NCBI RefSeq assembly: GCF_000250675.2
Contig: NC_018681.1
Coordinates: 4,650,001 to 4,714,000 of the forward strand
Direction: 5' to 3'
Length of the DNA: 64,000 bases
Source of the DNA: Nocardia brasiliensis ATCC 700358
GTDB taxonomy: Bacteria; Actinomycetota; Actinomycetes; Mycobacteriales; Mycobacteriaceae
The position numbers and the translations under genes were made by a program. This document shows positions 8,957-17,978 of the stretch, piece after piece. The notes beneath the pieces were generated by a model, which was not told where the DNA came from, did not search any database, and saw only the letters and a program-made list of their open reading frames with translations. The first letter of the stretch is position 1. Every line of letters starts with the position of its first letter.

Positions 8957-10402
8957 TCACGGTGCGCGGAAGCCGCCGATCTCCTGCTCGAGCAGCTCGG
9001 CCAGCCGCAGCGGCGTGCGGTCTTCGAACATCGGGCCGATGAGCTGCACGCCGACCGGCAGTCCGGCGTCGGTGCGGTCCGCGGGGATGGCGGTGGCGGG
9101 CAGACCTGGCATAGTGGCCAGACCCGCCCAGACGAACTGGTCGTTGAACGAATAGTCGACGCCGTCGATGGCGATGCGCCGCTCACCCAGACCCGTGTGG
9201 TCGTGCGGGAACGCGGGTGTCGGCGTGATCGGGCACACGACCGCGTCGAACTCCGCGAACAGCTGCCGCCACCCGTGGCGATGTAGTTCGCGGCGGTTGT
9301 TCGCTTCGATCCACTCGCGGTGGCTGAATACCGCACTGCGTTGCCACACCGCCTGATAGCTGTCGTCGTGCGGGTCCAGTCCGGCCGCGGCGGCGCGCAG
9401 CAATTCGTACCTGTCCGCCGGGAAACGCGCGGCGAGATCGGACACCAGCAGCTGGGTGTAGAGCGTCGCAGCCTCGGCGAGGTCGGGCAGCAAAGGACTC
9501 TGCCGCGCCACGTGCGCACCGGCGGCGACCATCGCGTCGGCGACCCGCTGTAGCCCTGCGCGCACCGCGGTCCCGGTCGGAATATTCGGATGCTCGTCGA
9601 GAACCAGCACACGGAAGTCGGCGAGGCGCTCGTGGCGGGCGGGCGGCAGCGCCAGCTGATAGGCGATGCCGTGCGTGAGCGGATCGGGCCCCGCCATCAC
9701 GTCCAACAGGAGAGCGAGGTCGCGGGCCGTGCGGGCCATCGGACCGACCACCGGGAGATCACGCTCGGTGGGCAGCGCAGGCCCCGGTGGCGCGACCATG
9801 CCGCGACTGGCCACCAGCCCGAGGGTCGGCTTGTGCGCGTAGACGCCACAGAAGTGCGCGGGCGTGCGCAGCGATCCGGCGATATCGGAGCCGAGCGAGA
9901 GCGCGCCGAAGCCGGCGGCCAAGGCGGCAGCCGATCCGCCGGAGGATCCGCCCGGTGTGCGACTGTGATCCCACGGGTTGTTGGTGGTGCCGTAGATGTC
10001 GTTGTAGCTCTGGATGTCCTGCAACATGAACGGCACGTTGGTTTTTCCGAGTACCACTGCACCGGCTGCCTCGATCCGCGACACCTGCACCGCGTTCTCG
10101 GCGGGCACGTAGTCGCGATACGCGGGCACACCCCAGGTCGTGGGCAGACCCGCGATGTCGTAGGACTCCTTGACCGTCACCGGGACACCGAGCAGCGGAC
10201 GGTCCTCGCCGTGTGCCCGCGCCTCGTCGGCTCGCCGCGCCGCCGCCCGCGCCCGGTCGAAGTCCGGCACACAGATGGCATTGATCGTCTTGTCGTCCCG
10301 CTCGATTCGAGCGATCGCCTCCTCGGTCAACTCGACCGACGTCACCGCACCCGCACGCAGGGCGGCCAAAAGTTGTTCCGCCGAATGAAAACTCCGCTCC
10401 AT
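8957..10402 (-). CDS. amidase signature family hydrolase
   Basis: 481 aa from ATG 10402 (MERSFHSAEQ); the frame is open further upstream but that part has no similarity. The Ser-cisSer-Lys triad is intact: K78 in VPVTVKESYD, S153 in the GGSSGGS motif, and nucleophile S177 in GSDIAGSLR. Amidases of this type hydrolyse carboxamides (nitrile-derived amides, aryl amides, or glutaminyl-tRNA in GatA). The absence of a neighbouring gatB/gatC and the domain ends argue for a stand-alone catabolic amidase. Divergent from the VOC gene across a 128 bp gap. Confidence 0.9.
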   Translation of the reverse strand: MERSFHSAEQLLAALRAGAVTSVELTEEAIARIERDDKTINAICVPDFDRARAAARRADEARAHGEDRPLLGVPVTVKESYDIAGLPTTWGVPAYRDYVPAENAVQVSRIEAAGAVVLGKTNVPFMLQDIQSYNDIYGTTNNPWDHSRTPGGSSGGSAAALAAGFGALSLGSDIAGSLRTPAHFCGVYAHKPTLGLVASRGMVAPPGPALPTERDLPVVGPMARTARDLALLLDVMAGPDPLTHGIAYQLALPPARHERLADFRVLVLDEHPNIPTGTAVRAGLQRVADAMVAAGAHVARQSPLLPDLAEAATLYTQLLVSDLAARFPADRYELLRAAAAGLDPHDDSYQAVWQRSAVFSHREWIEANNRRELHRHGWRQLFAEFDAVVCPITPTPAFPHDHTGLGERRIAIDGVDYSFNDQFVWAGLATMPGLPATAIPADRTDAGLPVGVQLIGPMFEDRTPLRLAELLEQEIGGFRAP

Positions 10403-10530
10403 GACCGCGACCCTACCGACGCCGCGGAAGTCCTCGATCCCGTGAGCGGGTTCGTCCCGAATGTCCCCGCGAACGGCGCCTTGTCGTAATAGATGTGCGC
10501 GACGACCTGCCACGCCTCTATGGTGAGCCG

Positions 10531-10965
10531 ATGGCATCGGTGAAAAAGGTTCAAGTCACCTTCGACTGTGCGGATCCCGAGCGCGTCGCCCGGTTCTGGT
10601 GCGAGGTATTGGGATACGTCGTGCCGCCGGCGCCGGAGGGCTTCGCCGACTGGGACGAATACAACCGCACGTTGCCGCCGGAACGCCAGAACGCGGGGGC
10701 CGCTGCCATGGATCCCGCGGGTGTGGGTCCGCGCCTGTATTTCCAGCGCGTGCCCGAGGGCAAGGTCGTGAAGAACCGTGTGCACCTCGATGTGCGGGTC
10801 GGCACGGGACTGACTGGCGAGGAACGCGTGGCCGCGCTCGAAGCCGAATGCGCTCGGCTGCTCCCGCTCGGCGCGACCCGGCTGGAACTGCTGCTCGCCG
10901 ACGAGGAGAACGAGTCGTGTCTGGTGATGCAGGACATCGAGGGCAACGAGTTCTGCCTCGACTGA
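10531..10965 (+). CDS. VOC (glyoxalase-like) domain protein
   Basis: 144 aa from ATG 10531 (MASVKKVQVTFDC). It has the two beta-alpha-beta-beta-beta modules of the vicinal oxygen chelate fold: FDCADPERVARFWCEVLGY in the first and KNRVHLDVRV with CLVMQDIEGNEFCLD in the second. H in VHLDV and E in GNEFC are the usual metal ligands. Members include antibiotic-sequestering proteins, dioxygenases and isomerases; no specific role can be assigned. It ends 10 bp before the convergent pmt gene. Confidence 0.85.
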   Translation: MASVKKVQVTFDCADPERVARFWCEVLGYVVPPAPEGFADWDEYNRTLPPERQNAGAAAMDPAGVGPRLYFQRVPEGKVVKNRVHLDVRVGTGLTGEERVAALEAECARLLPLGATRLELLLADEENESCLVMQDIEGNEFCLD

Positions 10966-10974
10966 ACTACTCGC

Positions 10975-12504
10975 TCATCGCCAACTCGGCAGCCAGAGAT
11001 GGTGCTGCCAGCTCGCCGGTGTGATCGGCAGGCCGGTCAGTATCGGATAGAGCCAGATGAAGTTGGCCACCACCAAGCCCAGATACAGGCATACCGCGAG
11101 CAGTCCGGTGCCGCGGCGTTCCCTGGATTCCGCTGCGCGCCCGAGGATCTGGCCGAGTGCCAGCGCCAGCAGCATGACCAGGAACGGCGCCATGACGGTC
11201 GCGTAGAAGAAGTACATCTGCCGGTCCAGCGCCCCGAACCACGGCAGCCATGCGGCGCCGTACGCGGTGAGCACGGCGAGATAGCGCCAGTCGCGCCGCG
11301 TCGCCGACTGCCACAGCGCCCAGCCCAGCACCGGGAACGCCAACCACCAGACGGCCGGGGTGCCGATCAGCATGATCGCCCGCACGCACTCGGATTGCCC
11401 GCAGCCGTGGGCGTTTTCGGGGTAGTAGTACAGCATCGGGCGCAAGCCCATCGGCCACGTCCACGGCTTGGATTCCCAGGCGTGGTGGTTGCCCGCCGAG
11501 TTGGTGAGGTGGGTGTGGAAATCCAGGACTCTGGAATGGTTGAACCACAACGCCCGCAACGCATCCGGCACGAACGAGAAGAAGCCGTCCGGACCCACCT
11601 GGATGCCGACCGCGTGGCGGTTCACCCCGGACTCGCTCGCGAACCAGCCGGCGTACGACGCGAGATAGACCCCGAGCGCCACGAACGGCAGCGCGAACGT
11701 GGCCGGTAACGCGTCCCGGATCATCGTGCCGGCGAACGGGTGCGGCACGCCGTACGCGCGTCGCGCGGTGGCATCGAAACCGAGCGACAGAATCGCGAAG
11801 GCCACCACGAAATACAACCCGGACCACTTCGTGGCGCAGGCCAGTCCGAGCAGGACGCCCGCCCCGAAGCGCCACCACCGCACGCCGAGCCGGGGACCCC
11901 ACAGTGTGCCGGTCGTCGCGGCGCGCGCGAGCCGGGCCCGTACCTCGTCACGGTCGACGATCAAACACCCGAACGCGCCGGTGACCAGCACGGTCAGGAA
12001 GATGTCCAGCATGCCGATCCGGGACGAGACGAAGGTGACGCCGTCGGCGATCAGCAGGATCCCGGCGATCGCGCCGATCAGTGTCGAGCGGGCCAGCCTG
12101 CGCACGATCCGCACGACCAGCAACACCAGTACCGTGCCCGCCAGCGCCGCGGCGAACCGCCAGCCGAGCGGGGTGAAGCCGAACAACGCCTCACCCGTCG
12201 CGATCAGCATCTTGCCGAACGGGGGATGCACGATGACGGGGAAGCCGGGATTGTCCTCGATGCCCATCCCGTTGTTCAGCAGCTCCCACGCCTGCAGGGC
12301 GTAGTACTTCTCGTCGAAGACAGGTGTGCCGCCCTCGGTCGCCGTGCCGAGACCGGCGAACCGCAGCACCGCGGCCACCAGCGTGAGAAAGATCGTGACC
12401 CACCAGCCGCGCGCGGTGTCGCGCGGCCCCTCGTCGACACCTCGCTGCGCGGTCATCCCGGCGACCAGCGGCCGTGACAGCAATCCACTCCCCGAACCCA
12501 GCAC
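10975..12504 (-). CDS. pmt: dolichyl-phosphate-mannose--protein mannosyltransferase
   Basis: 509 aa GT39-family membrane enzyme that transfers mannose from polyprenyl-phosphate-mannose to Ser/Thr of secreted proteins, acting at the outer face of the plasma membrane with Sec translocation. Seen: about eleven hydrophobic segments, the acidic catalytic pair in the first loop (VFDEKYYALQAW), HPPFGK in the same loop, and the C-terminal WLYPILTGLPITP-type segment. It corresponds to Rv1002c of Mycobacterium tuberculosis. The usual neighbour rsmI is absent; here the divergent gene is the maltokinase-cap-like ORF. Confidence 0.92.
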   Translation of the reverse strand: MLGSGSGLLSRPLVAGMTAQRGVDEGPRDTARGWWVTIFLTLVAAVLRFAGLGTATEGGTPVFDEKYYALQAWELLNNGMGIEDNPGFPVIVHPPFGKMLIATGEALFGFTPLGWRFAAALAGTVLVLLVVRIVRRLARSTLIGAIAGILLIADGVTFVSSRIGMLDIFLTVLVTGAFGCLIVDRDEVRARLARAATTGTLWGPRLGVRWWRFGAGVLLGLACATKWSGLYFVVAFAILSLGFDATARRAYGVPHPFAGTMIRDALPATFALPFVALGVYLASYAGWFASESGVNRHAVGIQVGPDGFFSFVPDALRALWFNHSRVLDFHTHLTNSAGNHHAWESKPWTWPMGLRPMLYYYPENAHGCGQSECVRAIMLIGTPAVWWLAFPVLGWALWQSATRRDWRYLAVLTAYGAAWLPWFGALDRQMYFFYATVMAPFLVMLLALALGQILGRAAESRERRGTGLLAVCLYLGLVVANFIWLYPILTGLPITPASWQHHLWLPSWR

Positions 12505-12625
12505 GTCACGACCTTACGGGAGAAGTGGAAAGGCAATGGGCGCACGATAGTTCATCGAGTGTGCTCGCTTATGCTCGAGCGGAGCGTCCGGCGGTTCGAG
12601 CCGGGCGGTGAAGGAGGACGCGCGG

Positions 12626-13237
12626 ATGGCTGTCATCCACGAGACGACGATGGTGCCGACGAAACTGGAGTTGCTGACCGCGTGGTTGCCCACCCGCACG
12701 TGGTACCAGGGCACGGATCGGCCGGTGCTGCGGCGCGCAGGCGGGTTCCGCCTGGACGACCCCGCCGGTGCGGTCGGGATCGAGTTCGTGGTGATCGTGG
12801 ACAGTGCCGCCGAGCCCGTCGCCTATCTGGTGCCGTTCGCGTACCGCGGGGCACCGCTCGACGGCGCCGAGGAGGCGCTCGTCGGCACGTCGATGCACGG
12901 CGTCCTCGGTGAGCGCTGGCTCTACGACGGCACCCGCGACCCGGTGGTGGTAGCGCAACTCGTGGCGTTGCTCGCCGGTACCGCCGAGCCCCAGGCGCAG
13001 CACGAAAGCGGCACACCCGATCCGTCGATCCAGGTCACGCCCGCCGAACTCGCACTGCCCGGCGCGGCGACGGCGGTGGATGCGAGCGCGCACACCGATA
13101 TCGGGGGAGTGCTGCGGGTGCACCGCGTGCTGGAGCCGGCGGGTGCGCCGAGCGCGGGGCAGGTCAGCGCGCCATGGCAATCGGCCGACGGCACGTCGGT
13201 TCGCAGCGTGGTGCTGTCCGCCATCTCCGGGACATAG
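12626..13237 (+). CDS. maltokinase N-terminal cap-like domain protein
   Basis: 203 aa from ATG 12626 (MAVIHETTMVPTK). The opening residues, with LTAWLPTRTWYQG at about 14-26, resemble the N-terminal cap of mycobacterial maltokinase, here without the kinase domain. In the full enzyme the cap precedes an aminoglycoside-phosphotransferase-like fold and may bind a partner such as TreS; what a solitary cap does is not known to me. The C-terminal part (from about residue 125) is looser. A GGAGG-rich site precedes the frame. Divergent from pmt. Confidence 0.6.
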   Translation: MAVIHETTMVPTKLELLTAWLPTRTWYQGTDRPVLRRAGGFRLDDPAGAVGIEFVVIVDSAAEPVAYLVPFAYRGAPLDGAEEALVGTSMHGVLGERWLYDGTRDPVVVAQLVALLAGTAEPQAQHESGTPDPSIQVTPAELALPGAATAVDASAHTDIGGVLRVHRVLEPAGAPSAGQVSAPWQSADGTSVRSVVLSAISGT

Positions 13238-13327
13238 TCGGCAACTGCCGTTCGGCCATTCCTGCTCGCCGCACCGAGTGAAAGCAAACACCCGGCTAAC
13301 CGAGGCGTGCGCTCATATCATGGAGCT

Positions 13328-13930
13328 ATGCCCGAAGACGAGCTTCAAGGGCGTGCGGACCCACTGGCCGGGACAGCCCGGCAGGCGATCCTGGTGTCCG
13401 GTGCCTGCTCGATGATCTTGGGTGTGGTCATAGCGGTATGGCCACACAAGACGCTGCCGACCGCGGAACTGCTGCTCGGCGCGTATCTGCTGGTCAATGC
13501 CGGGTTGCAGGTGATCATCGCGTTCAGCGCGCGGATGGCGCCCGCCCTGCGCGTGCTCGTCTTCGTCAGCGGCTTGATCTCGACGTTGCTCGCTGTGCTG
13601 TGTTTCAGCGGCGGCAATTCGGCACTGCTGCTGTCGTTCTGGGTCGGCCTGGCCTGGTCGGTGCGCGGCATCTGTCACGCCACCGTCGCGGTGTGGGCGC
13701 CCGAGCTGCGCGGCAGCGGCAGGCAGGAGGTGTTCGGCCTGTTCACCCTGCTCCTCGGTCTCGTGGTCGGCGTGCTGCCGTTCGACTCGCTGGACGTGCT
13801 CGGACTGGTGGTCGGCCTGCTGCTGATCGTGATCGCGACGATGGAGGTGCTCAGCGTCGCCGCGGTCCGGCAGGGCGTGCTCGATCTGTCCGGGCTGTCG
13901 CGGCCGCGCGCGGTACGCCTCGACCCCTGA
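13328..13930 (+). CDS. HdeD-like (DUF308) membrane protein
   Basis: 200 aa from ATG 13328. Six hydrophobic segments in a repeated pattern (AILVSGACSMILGVVIAVWP, ELLLGAYLLVNAGLQVIIAF and so on) match the DUF308/HdeD family of small inner-membrane proteins, named for acid resistance in E. coli. The actinobacterial role is unknown. Monocistronic; no regulatory site recognised. Confidence 0.75.
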   Translation: MPEDELQGRADPLAGTARQAILVSGACSMILGVVIAVWPHKTLPTAELLLGAYLLVNAGLQVIIAFSARMAPALRVLVFVSGLISTLLAVLCFSGGNSALLLSFWVGLAWSVRGICHATVAVWAPELRGSGRQEVFGLFTLLLGLVVGVLPFDSLDVLGLVVGLLLIVIATMEVLSVAAVRQGVLDLSGLSRPRAVRLDP

Positions 13931-14041
13931 GCCGCACCGAGAACGATCGAGTAGCCGGTCCGGCGGGATTCGAGTAGCCGGACACTCGTGGCATCGGGCT
14001 TCGTTCTGGCCACTGTAGGAGTGGCGAGAAAGGAGCTCGAG

Positions 14042-14104
14042 ATGTTCGAGCGAACCTACGACACGGCCGAGACCGGACCGCGCACCCGCGAGGTGGCGTC
14101 GTGA
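14042..14104 (+). CDS. 20-codon upstream ORF coupled to the next gene
   Basis: A short frame with a strong ribosome site (GAAAGGAG at 14028-14035) begins at ATG 14042 and encodes MFERTYDTAETGPRTREVAS. Its TGA overlaps the GTG of the next gene as GTGA (14101-14104), the geometry of translational coupling. The peptide has no recognisable domain. It may simply load ribosomes for the downstream gene. It could also mean that the true start of the downstream protein lies elsewhere. Confidence 0.45.
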   Translation: MFERTYDTAETGPRTREVAS

Positions 14105-14847
14105 AGATCGCACACCTGCGCGCGCCGGGACCACACCATCGGCCCGAATTGGCAGGCGGCGCAGGCATGCACGGCATGGTGGTTTTCGGGACCGGACTCG
14201 ACTGCTACCTCTCCTACCGGCCCACGTTCGACGCCCCCTACAACTTTCAGGTGCTGCTCGCGGTCGAATTCGACGAGCGGGGGCGTCGCGCGCTCGGCGC
14301 GGACCGCCGGGTCGGGTACACCGGCATCCACACCTTCGACCCGGAGGACTTTCCGATCGCCGACCTCGATCCGGGCCGCGCCGACCCCCGGCGGTCCTTC
14401 CGCGGCAGGCTGATCCGGGGACGCGGTGAACGCGGCGGCATCGCGATCGCCGACGATGTGCGGGTCACGGTCAGCCGGGTCCTGCATTTCGCGGCGCTCG
14501 AACGGGACGGCGACGGCGGCACCGTGACGCACCTGTGCTTCGGGCGGCCGGACCGGATGTATCTGGCGCACCGGATCATCCGGCGCCCCAGCTTCGATCA
14601 GATCGTCGCGGCCGAGCTGGTGCCCGGCACCGTGACGGACCTGCTCGGCGCCGCGCTGTCCGACGACGTCGCGCGCCGCGGCTTCGAACACGCTCAGCCG
14701 ATCCTGCTCGGGCAGCGCGACTTCACCGGCGCGCGGCTGCGGGCGGGCGAACTGGCCGTCGCGGCGTTTCCCGGTGGCGCACAAGGCTTCCTGGCCGAGA
14801 TCACGGTCCGGCGCCAGATCTATCTGGAGGTCGGCGACCTGGTGTGA
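14101..14847 (+). CDS. hypothetical protein
   Basis: 248 aa, family not recognised. No signal peptide or membrane span; the chain is rich in alternating hydrophobic residues with many Arg/Asp turns, consistent with a beta-rich soluble protein (FQVLLAVEFDERG, VRVTVSRVLHFAAL, AEITVRRQIYLEV). The GTG start overlaps the stop of a 20-codon upstream ORF. It precedes the DUF418 gene by 116 bp on the same strand. No catalytic motif seen. Confidence 0.65.
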   Translation: MKIAHLRAPGPHHRPELAGGAGMHGMVVFGTGLDCYLSYRPTFDAPYNFQVLLAVEFDERGRRALGADRRVGYTGIHTFDPEDFPIADLDPGRADPRRSFRGRLIRGRGERGGIAIADDVRVTVSRVLHFAALERDGDGGTVTHLCFGRPDRMYLAHRIIRRPSFDQIVAAELVPGTVTDLLGAALSDDVARRGFEHAQPILLGQRDFTGARLRAGELAVAAFPGGAQGFLAEITVRRQIYLEVGDLV

Positions 14848-14963
14848 CCGACCAATGGCGGATGTCAATACGCCGGAGGTCGCGGATACGGTATGTCCGG
14901 TTCAGCACCCCGATAGATCCGGTGGCGGACGCGGGAACCGGTACGGACGTCTACTTTCACAGT

Positions 14964-16217
14964 ATGTCCGAATCGGTTGCCCCTGCCGGGACCTCGAATC
15001 GACGGATCGCCGAGGTCGATATCCTGCGCGGCTTCGCGCTGTTCGGCATCCTCATCACCAATGTGATCGTCGCGACCACCCTGTGGTCGTTCACCGGACC
15101 CGCCGACGATCCGCGACCGGGCTGGGACGGGCCGGTCGACCACGTCGTGAGCGGTCTGGTCGACGCCTTCTTCACCGGCCGGTTCTATCTGCTGTTCGCG
15201 TTCCTGTTCGGCTACTCGTTCACCTTGCAGATCGCCGCGGCGCAGCGGGCCGGGGTGTCGGCCAACGCGCGACTGCTCCGGCGCTGCGCGGCACTGCTGA
15301 TCGTCGGGCTCGCGCACGTGTTCCTGCTGTGGATCGGCGACATCCTCACCCTCTACGCGTTCCTGTGCCTGATCCTGATCACGTTGAAGAAGCTGAAGCC
15401 GCGCACGGCGGTGATCACCGGCGCGGTGCTCTACATCGTGTGGTGCGGGTGGATGTTCATCCCGGGCAGCGAAGGCGATGACCTGTCTGGGCTCAACATC
15501 TTCTTCGACCTGCAGCGGATGCACGACGGATACGCCGGATCGTTCGGCGACACCTTCGCCAACCAGATGTGGATCGCGCCGATCTTCATCGGCCTGATCT
15601 GGTTCACCCAGGGCGCGACCAGCCTCGGCATGTTCCTGATCGGCATGGCGGCGGGCAAACGGCAACTGTTCGACGATCCGGATACCTTGCGGCGCTGGGC
15701 GCCTCGCGTGCTGATCGGCGGGTTCGCCGTCGGCCTGCCGGTCTCGGCGGTGACCTTCGCCGCCGCCCAGAACTGGTTCGTGCCGCCCTTCTACTGGGCC
15801 GGGATCCAGGAACTGGTCAATCCGTTGATGACCTTCGCCTACGTCGCGGGCATCATCTGCCTCACCAGATGGGCGCGCACCGCGCCCTGGATCGGCCGGC
15901 TCGCGCCGGCCGGGCGCATGGCCGCCTCGAACTACATCTTCCAATCGATCGTGCTCATGGTCGTCTACACCGGCTACGGGTTCGCGCTCATCGACAAGGT
16001 GCCGCCCGCCGGTGTCATCGGCATCGCGCTGCTCACCTTTGCCGTGCAGGTGCTGCTGAGCCACTGGTGGTTGCGGGGTCACCGCTACGGCCCGGTGGAG
16101 TGGTTGCTCCGAGCCGCCACCTACCTGTCGATCCCGGCGTGGCGGCGGACCCCGGAATCCTTTCCCGCACACCAGGAAAGACTCGCGCGACAGCCGGACG
16201 ATACCGGGCGTCGCTAG
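14964..16217 (+). CDS. DUF418 family membrane protein
   Basis: 417 aa from ATG 14964 (MSESVAPAGTS). The N-terminal RIAEVDILRGFALFGILITN is the family's hallmark first span, and about ten spans follow; the DUF418 region is the C-terminal ~160 residues (from IGMAAGKRQLF onwards, with GRMAASNYIFQS). Members are predicted acyltransferase-like or transport proteins of unknown function, widespread in Gram-positive bacteria. The frame is open upstream into the previous gene, but homology begins at this ATG. Confidence 0.8.
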   Translation: MSESVAPAGTSNRRIAEVDILRGFALFGILITNVIVATTLWSFTGPADDPRPGWDGPVDHVVSGLVDAFFTGRFYLLFAFLFGYSFTLQIAAAQRAGVSANARLLRRCAALLIVGLAHVFLLWIGDILTLYAFLCLILITLKKLKPRTAVITGAVLYIVWCGWMFIPGSEGDDLSGLNIFFDLQRMHDGYAGSFGDTFANQMWIAPIFIGLIWFTQGATSLGMFLIGMAAGKRQLFDDPDTLRRWAPRVLIGGFAVGLPVSAVTFAAAQNWFVPPFYWAGIQELVNPLMTFAYVAGIICLTRWARTAPWIGRLAPAGRMAASNYIFQSIVLMVVYTGYGFALIDKVPPAGVIGIALLTFAVQVLLSHWWLRGHRYGPVEWLLRAATYLSIPAWRRTPESFPAHQERLARQPDDTGRR

Positions 16218-16281
16218 GGTTCACGATCAGGCACGGGATAGCGTGCCTGCGGTACCGGTCCGTCGGAAGGACGAGCGAAGC

Positions 16282-16584
16282 ATGTCTGTAGCAGGGATCT
16301 GGGACCTGACCATCGCCACCCGCCTCGGTGACATCAAAGTCGTCCTGGAAATCCAGCAGGACAACGGGGTGCTCACCGGTACCGCGCGCGCCTCCGGAAA
16401 GAAGCGGCCGCTCGACGACCTCGAGTTCGACGGTGAACTGCTGAGCTGGCGTCAAACCCTCACCCGCCGCTTGATGCGCCTCGACCTCGCCTTCGCCATG
16501 ACCACCGAGGGGGACCGCATGAGCGGAACGTGCGCCACCGGACGGTTTCCGGCGGTCCACGTCACCGGCGCGCGGCGTATCTGA
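16282..16584 (+). CDS. small hypothetical protein
   Basis: 100 aa from ATG 16282 (MSVAGIWDLTIATRLGD), preceded by GGAAGGACGAG. It is predicted to be all-beta: short strands (IKVVLEIQQDNGVLTGTA, KKRPLDDLEFDGELLSWRQ, MRLDLAFAMTTEGDRMSG) separated by turns, a pattern seen in small lipocalin-like or calycin proteins. No named family recognised. Convergent with the DUF4383 gene, 9 bp apart. Confidence 0.65.
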   Translation: MSVAGIWDLTIATRLGDIKVVLEIQQDNGVLTGTARASGKKRPLDDLEFDGELLSWRQTLTRRLMRLDLAFAMTTEGDRMSGTCATGRFPAVHVTGARRI

Positions 16585-16593
16585 GGCTCGGTC

Positions 16594-17079
16594 TCAGCGC
16601 ACCGCCGCCGTGCCGGGCCGGGTGCGCAGTTGCGTGCCGAACGCGATGAGCGCGGCGATGGTCAGCGCCAGGCCGCCCTCGACTGCGTGCACATAGTTGC
16701 CGAAGGTGTCGACGGCCATGAAGCGCAGGACGTTGTCCCCGCCGAAGAATCCGAAGCCGGCGATGACGAGATAGAACCAGCCGCAACCGATCCCGTACGC
16801 GAAGGCCTTGCGCGGCGTACGCACCAGGAACAACCCGGCGACACCGGTGACGAGATGGAACAGCGCGTGCCAGCCGTTGACGGTGACCGGAATGAACCCG
16901 AACACCATCACCGTGCACGACTTCATGTGCGCCCCGAACGAGAAACTCGAGCACATCGCGAACGCGACCGGACCGTTGCTGACGAACCACAGCGACAGCA
17001 GCAACAACAACAGCTGACCGGGGGTGCGCCGGACATCGGCGAGGTAACGCGTCAGGGCGCCACGGGCGGTGTCGAGCAT
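16594..17079 (-). CDS. DUF4383 membrane protein
   Basis: 161 aa with four hydrophobic segments and the characteristic NGWHALFHLVTG motif near residue 69 of the DUF4383 family, found in actinobacterial membranes with unknown function. Its promoter contains twin copies of a TAAGCCGATCGGCTTA palindrome shared with a divergent TetR gene, which is therefore its probable repressor. The inducer is unknown; a membrane stress or solvent response is only a guess. Confidence 0.75.
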   Translation of the reverse strand: MLDTARGALTRYLADVRRTPGQLLLLLLSLWFVSNGPVAFAMCSSFSFGAHMKSCTVMVFGFIPVTVNGWHALFHLVTGVAGLFLVRTPRKAFAYGIGCGWFYLVIAGFGFFGGDNVLRFMAVDTFGNYVHAVEGGLALTIAALIAFGTQLRTRPGTAAVR

Positions 17080-17099
17080 CGGGATCGGCCTCTCGTCGG

Positions 17100-17160
17100 T
17101 TCTAAGCCGATCGGCTTAGAAAGTACGGTGAGTATGATTTAAGCCGATCGGCTTAGTCAA
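17100..17160 (-). promoter_or_regulatory. divergent promoter with two TetR operators
   Basis: Two palindromes with the same core TAAGCCGATCGGCTTA lie between the DUF4383 and tetR genes: a 22-bp perfect one at 17100-17121 and a 16-bp one at 17140-17155, centres 37 bp apart. On the minus strand TTGACT (17160-17155) and CATACT (17136-17131) are 18 bp apart, and the second operator fills that spacer, so a bound repressor would block the DUF4383 promoter. The first operator lies at the start of the transcript. For tetR itself TATGAT at 17133-17138 could serve as a -10. Confidence 0.8.
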
Positions 17161-17183
17161 GGGCCGAGAAAGGTGGACCGCAG

Positions 17184-17744
17184 GTGGCAGGCGATACCCG
17201 CGCCCGGATGATCCGGAAAGCGACGCTGCTGTTCCGTGGCCAGGGCTACGCGGGAACGGGATTACGTGAAGTCACCGCCGCGGCCGGCGCCCACCGGGGA
17301 GTGACCTACCATCACTTCCCGCGCGGCAAGACCGAACTCGCCGAAGAGGTGCTCGCCTACCTCGACACCACCGTCAGCCCGCTCATCGCCGCGGTCTGCG
17401 CCGACCAGCAACCCGTACCGGCCATGCACGCGATCCTGGCCGGAGCCAAGGTCGTGATGGCGGGCGGCGAGCAACCGCCCGGCTGCGCGGTCGCCGCCGT
17501 CACCCTGGGCGCCGGACCCGACGACCACTCCCTGCACGAGGCCACCCGCGCCATCTTCCGGCGGTGGCAACAGCCGTTCCAGGACTGCTTGCAGCGCAAC
17601 GGTTTCGACGAAAGCGACGCGAAGAATCTCGCGACCCTCTTGATCGCGGGCATGGAAGGGGCGCTGGTGCTCTGTCGCGCCGAGGGGACTACCGAGCCGA
17701 TCGACCGGGTGGCGGCGGCACTCGAATACGCGTTGGCGCGCTGA
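17184..17744 (+). CDS. TetR-family regulator
   Basis: 186 aa. The N-terminal HTH spans about residues 8-52 (TGLREVTAAAGAHRGVTYHHFPRGK) with the YHHFPRGK signature of the LmrA/YxaF-like subgroup; the rest is an all-helical ligand domain. GTG start at 17184 follows GAGAAAGGTGGA. It is divergent from the DUF4383 gene, and both carry copies of the same operator, so it probably represses that gene and itself. Confidence 0.88.
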   Translation: MAGDTRARMIRKATLLFRGQGYAGTGLREVTAAAGAHRGVTYHHFPRGKTELAEEVLAYLDTTVSPLIAAVCADQQPVPAMHAILAGAKVVMAGGEQPPGCAVAAVTLGAGPDDHSLHEATRAIFRRWQQPFQDCLQRNGFDESDAKNLATLLIAGMEGALVLCRAEGTTEPIDRVAAALEYALAR

Positions 17745-17978
17745 AGTTTCGCACCGGTCCTGCGGTGGCAACTGCCAGCGGGTCGGTCTGGTTGACCACG
17801 ATCACTCGTGCCCAGAAGTCGAGCGTGGCGTCCTCGATGCCGGGCACGACGCTCGACCGGCTTGGTTCTGTCTCGGAGTGGTGAGGCGGGGCCATTTGCA
17901 GATGTGTGGCTTTCGCGTGTCGGCACGGGGCTAACTGTCGCTTGGTTTGCTCGCGTTCGGGCTTGTCGGCTGGCTGCC

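Noticed and set aside
14535..16217. A 560-codon frame covering the DUF418 gene and part of the previous gene
   Set aside because: Family similarity starts at ATG 14964; the upstream part lies inside another gene and looks like an out-of-frame shadow.
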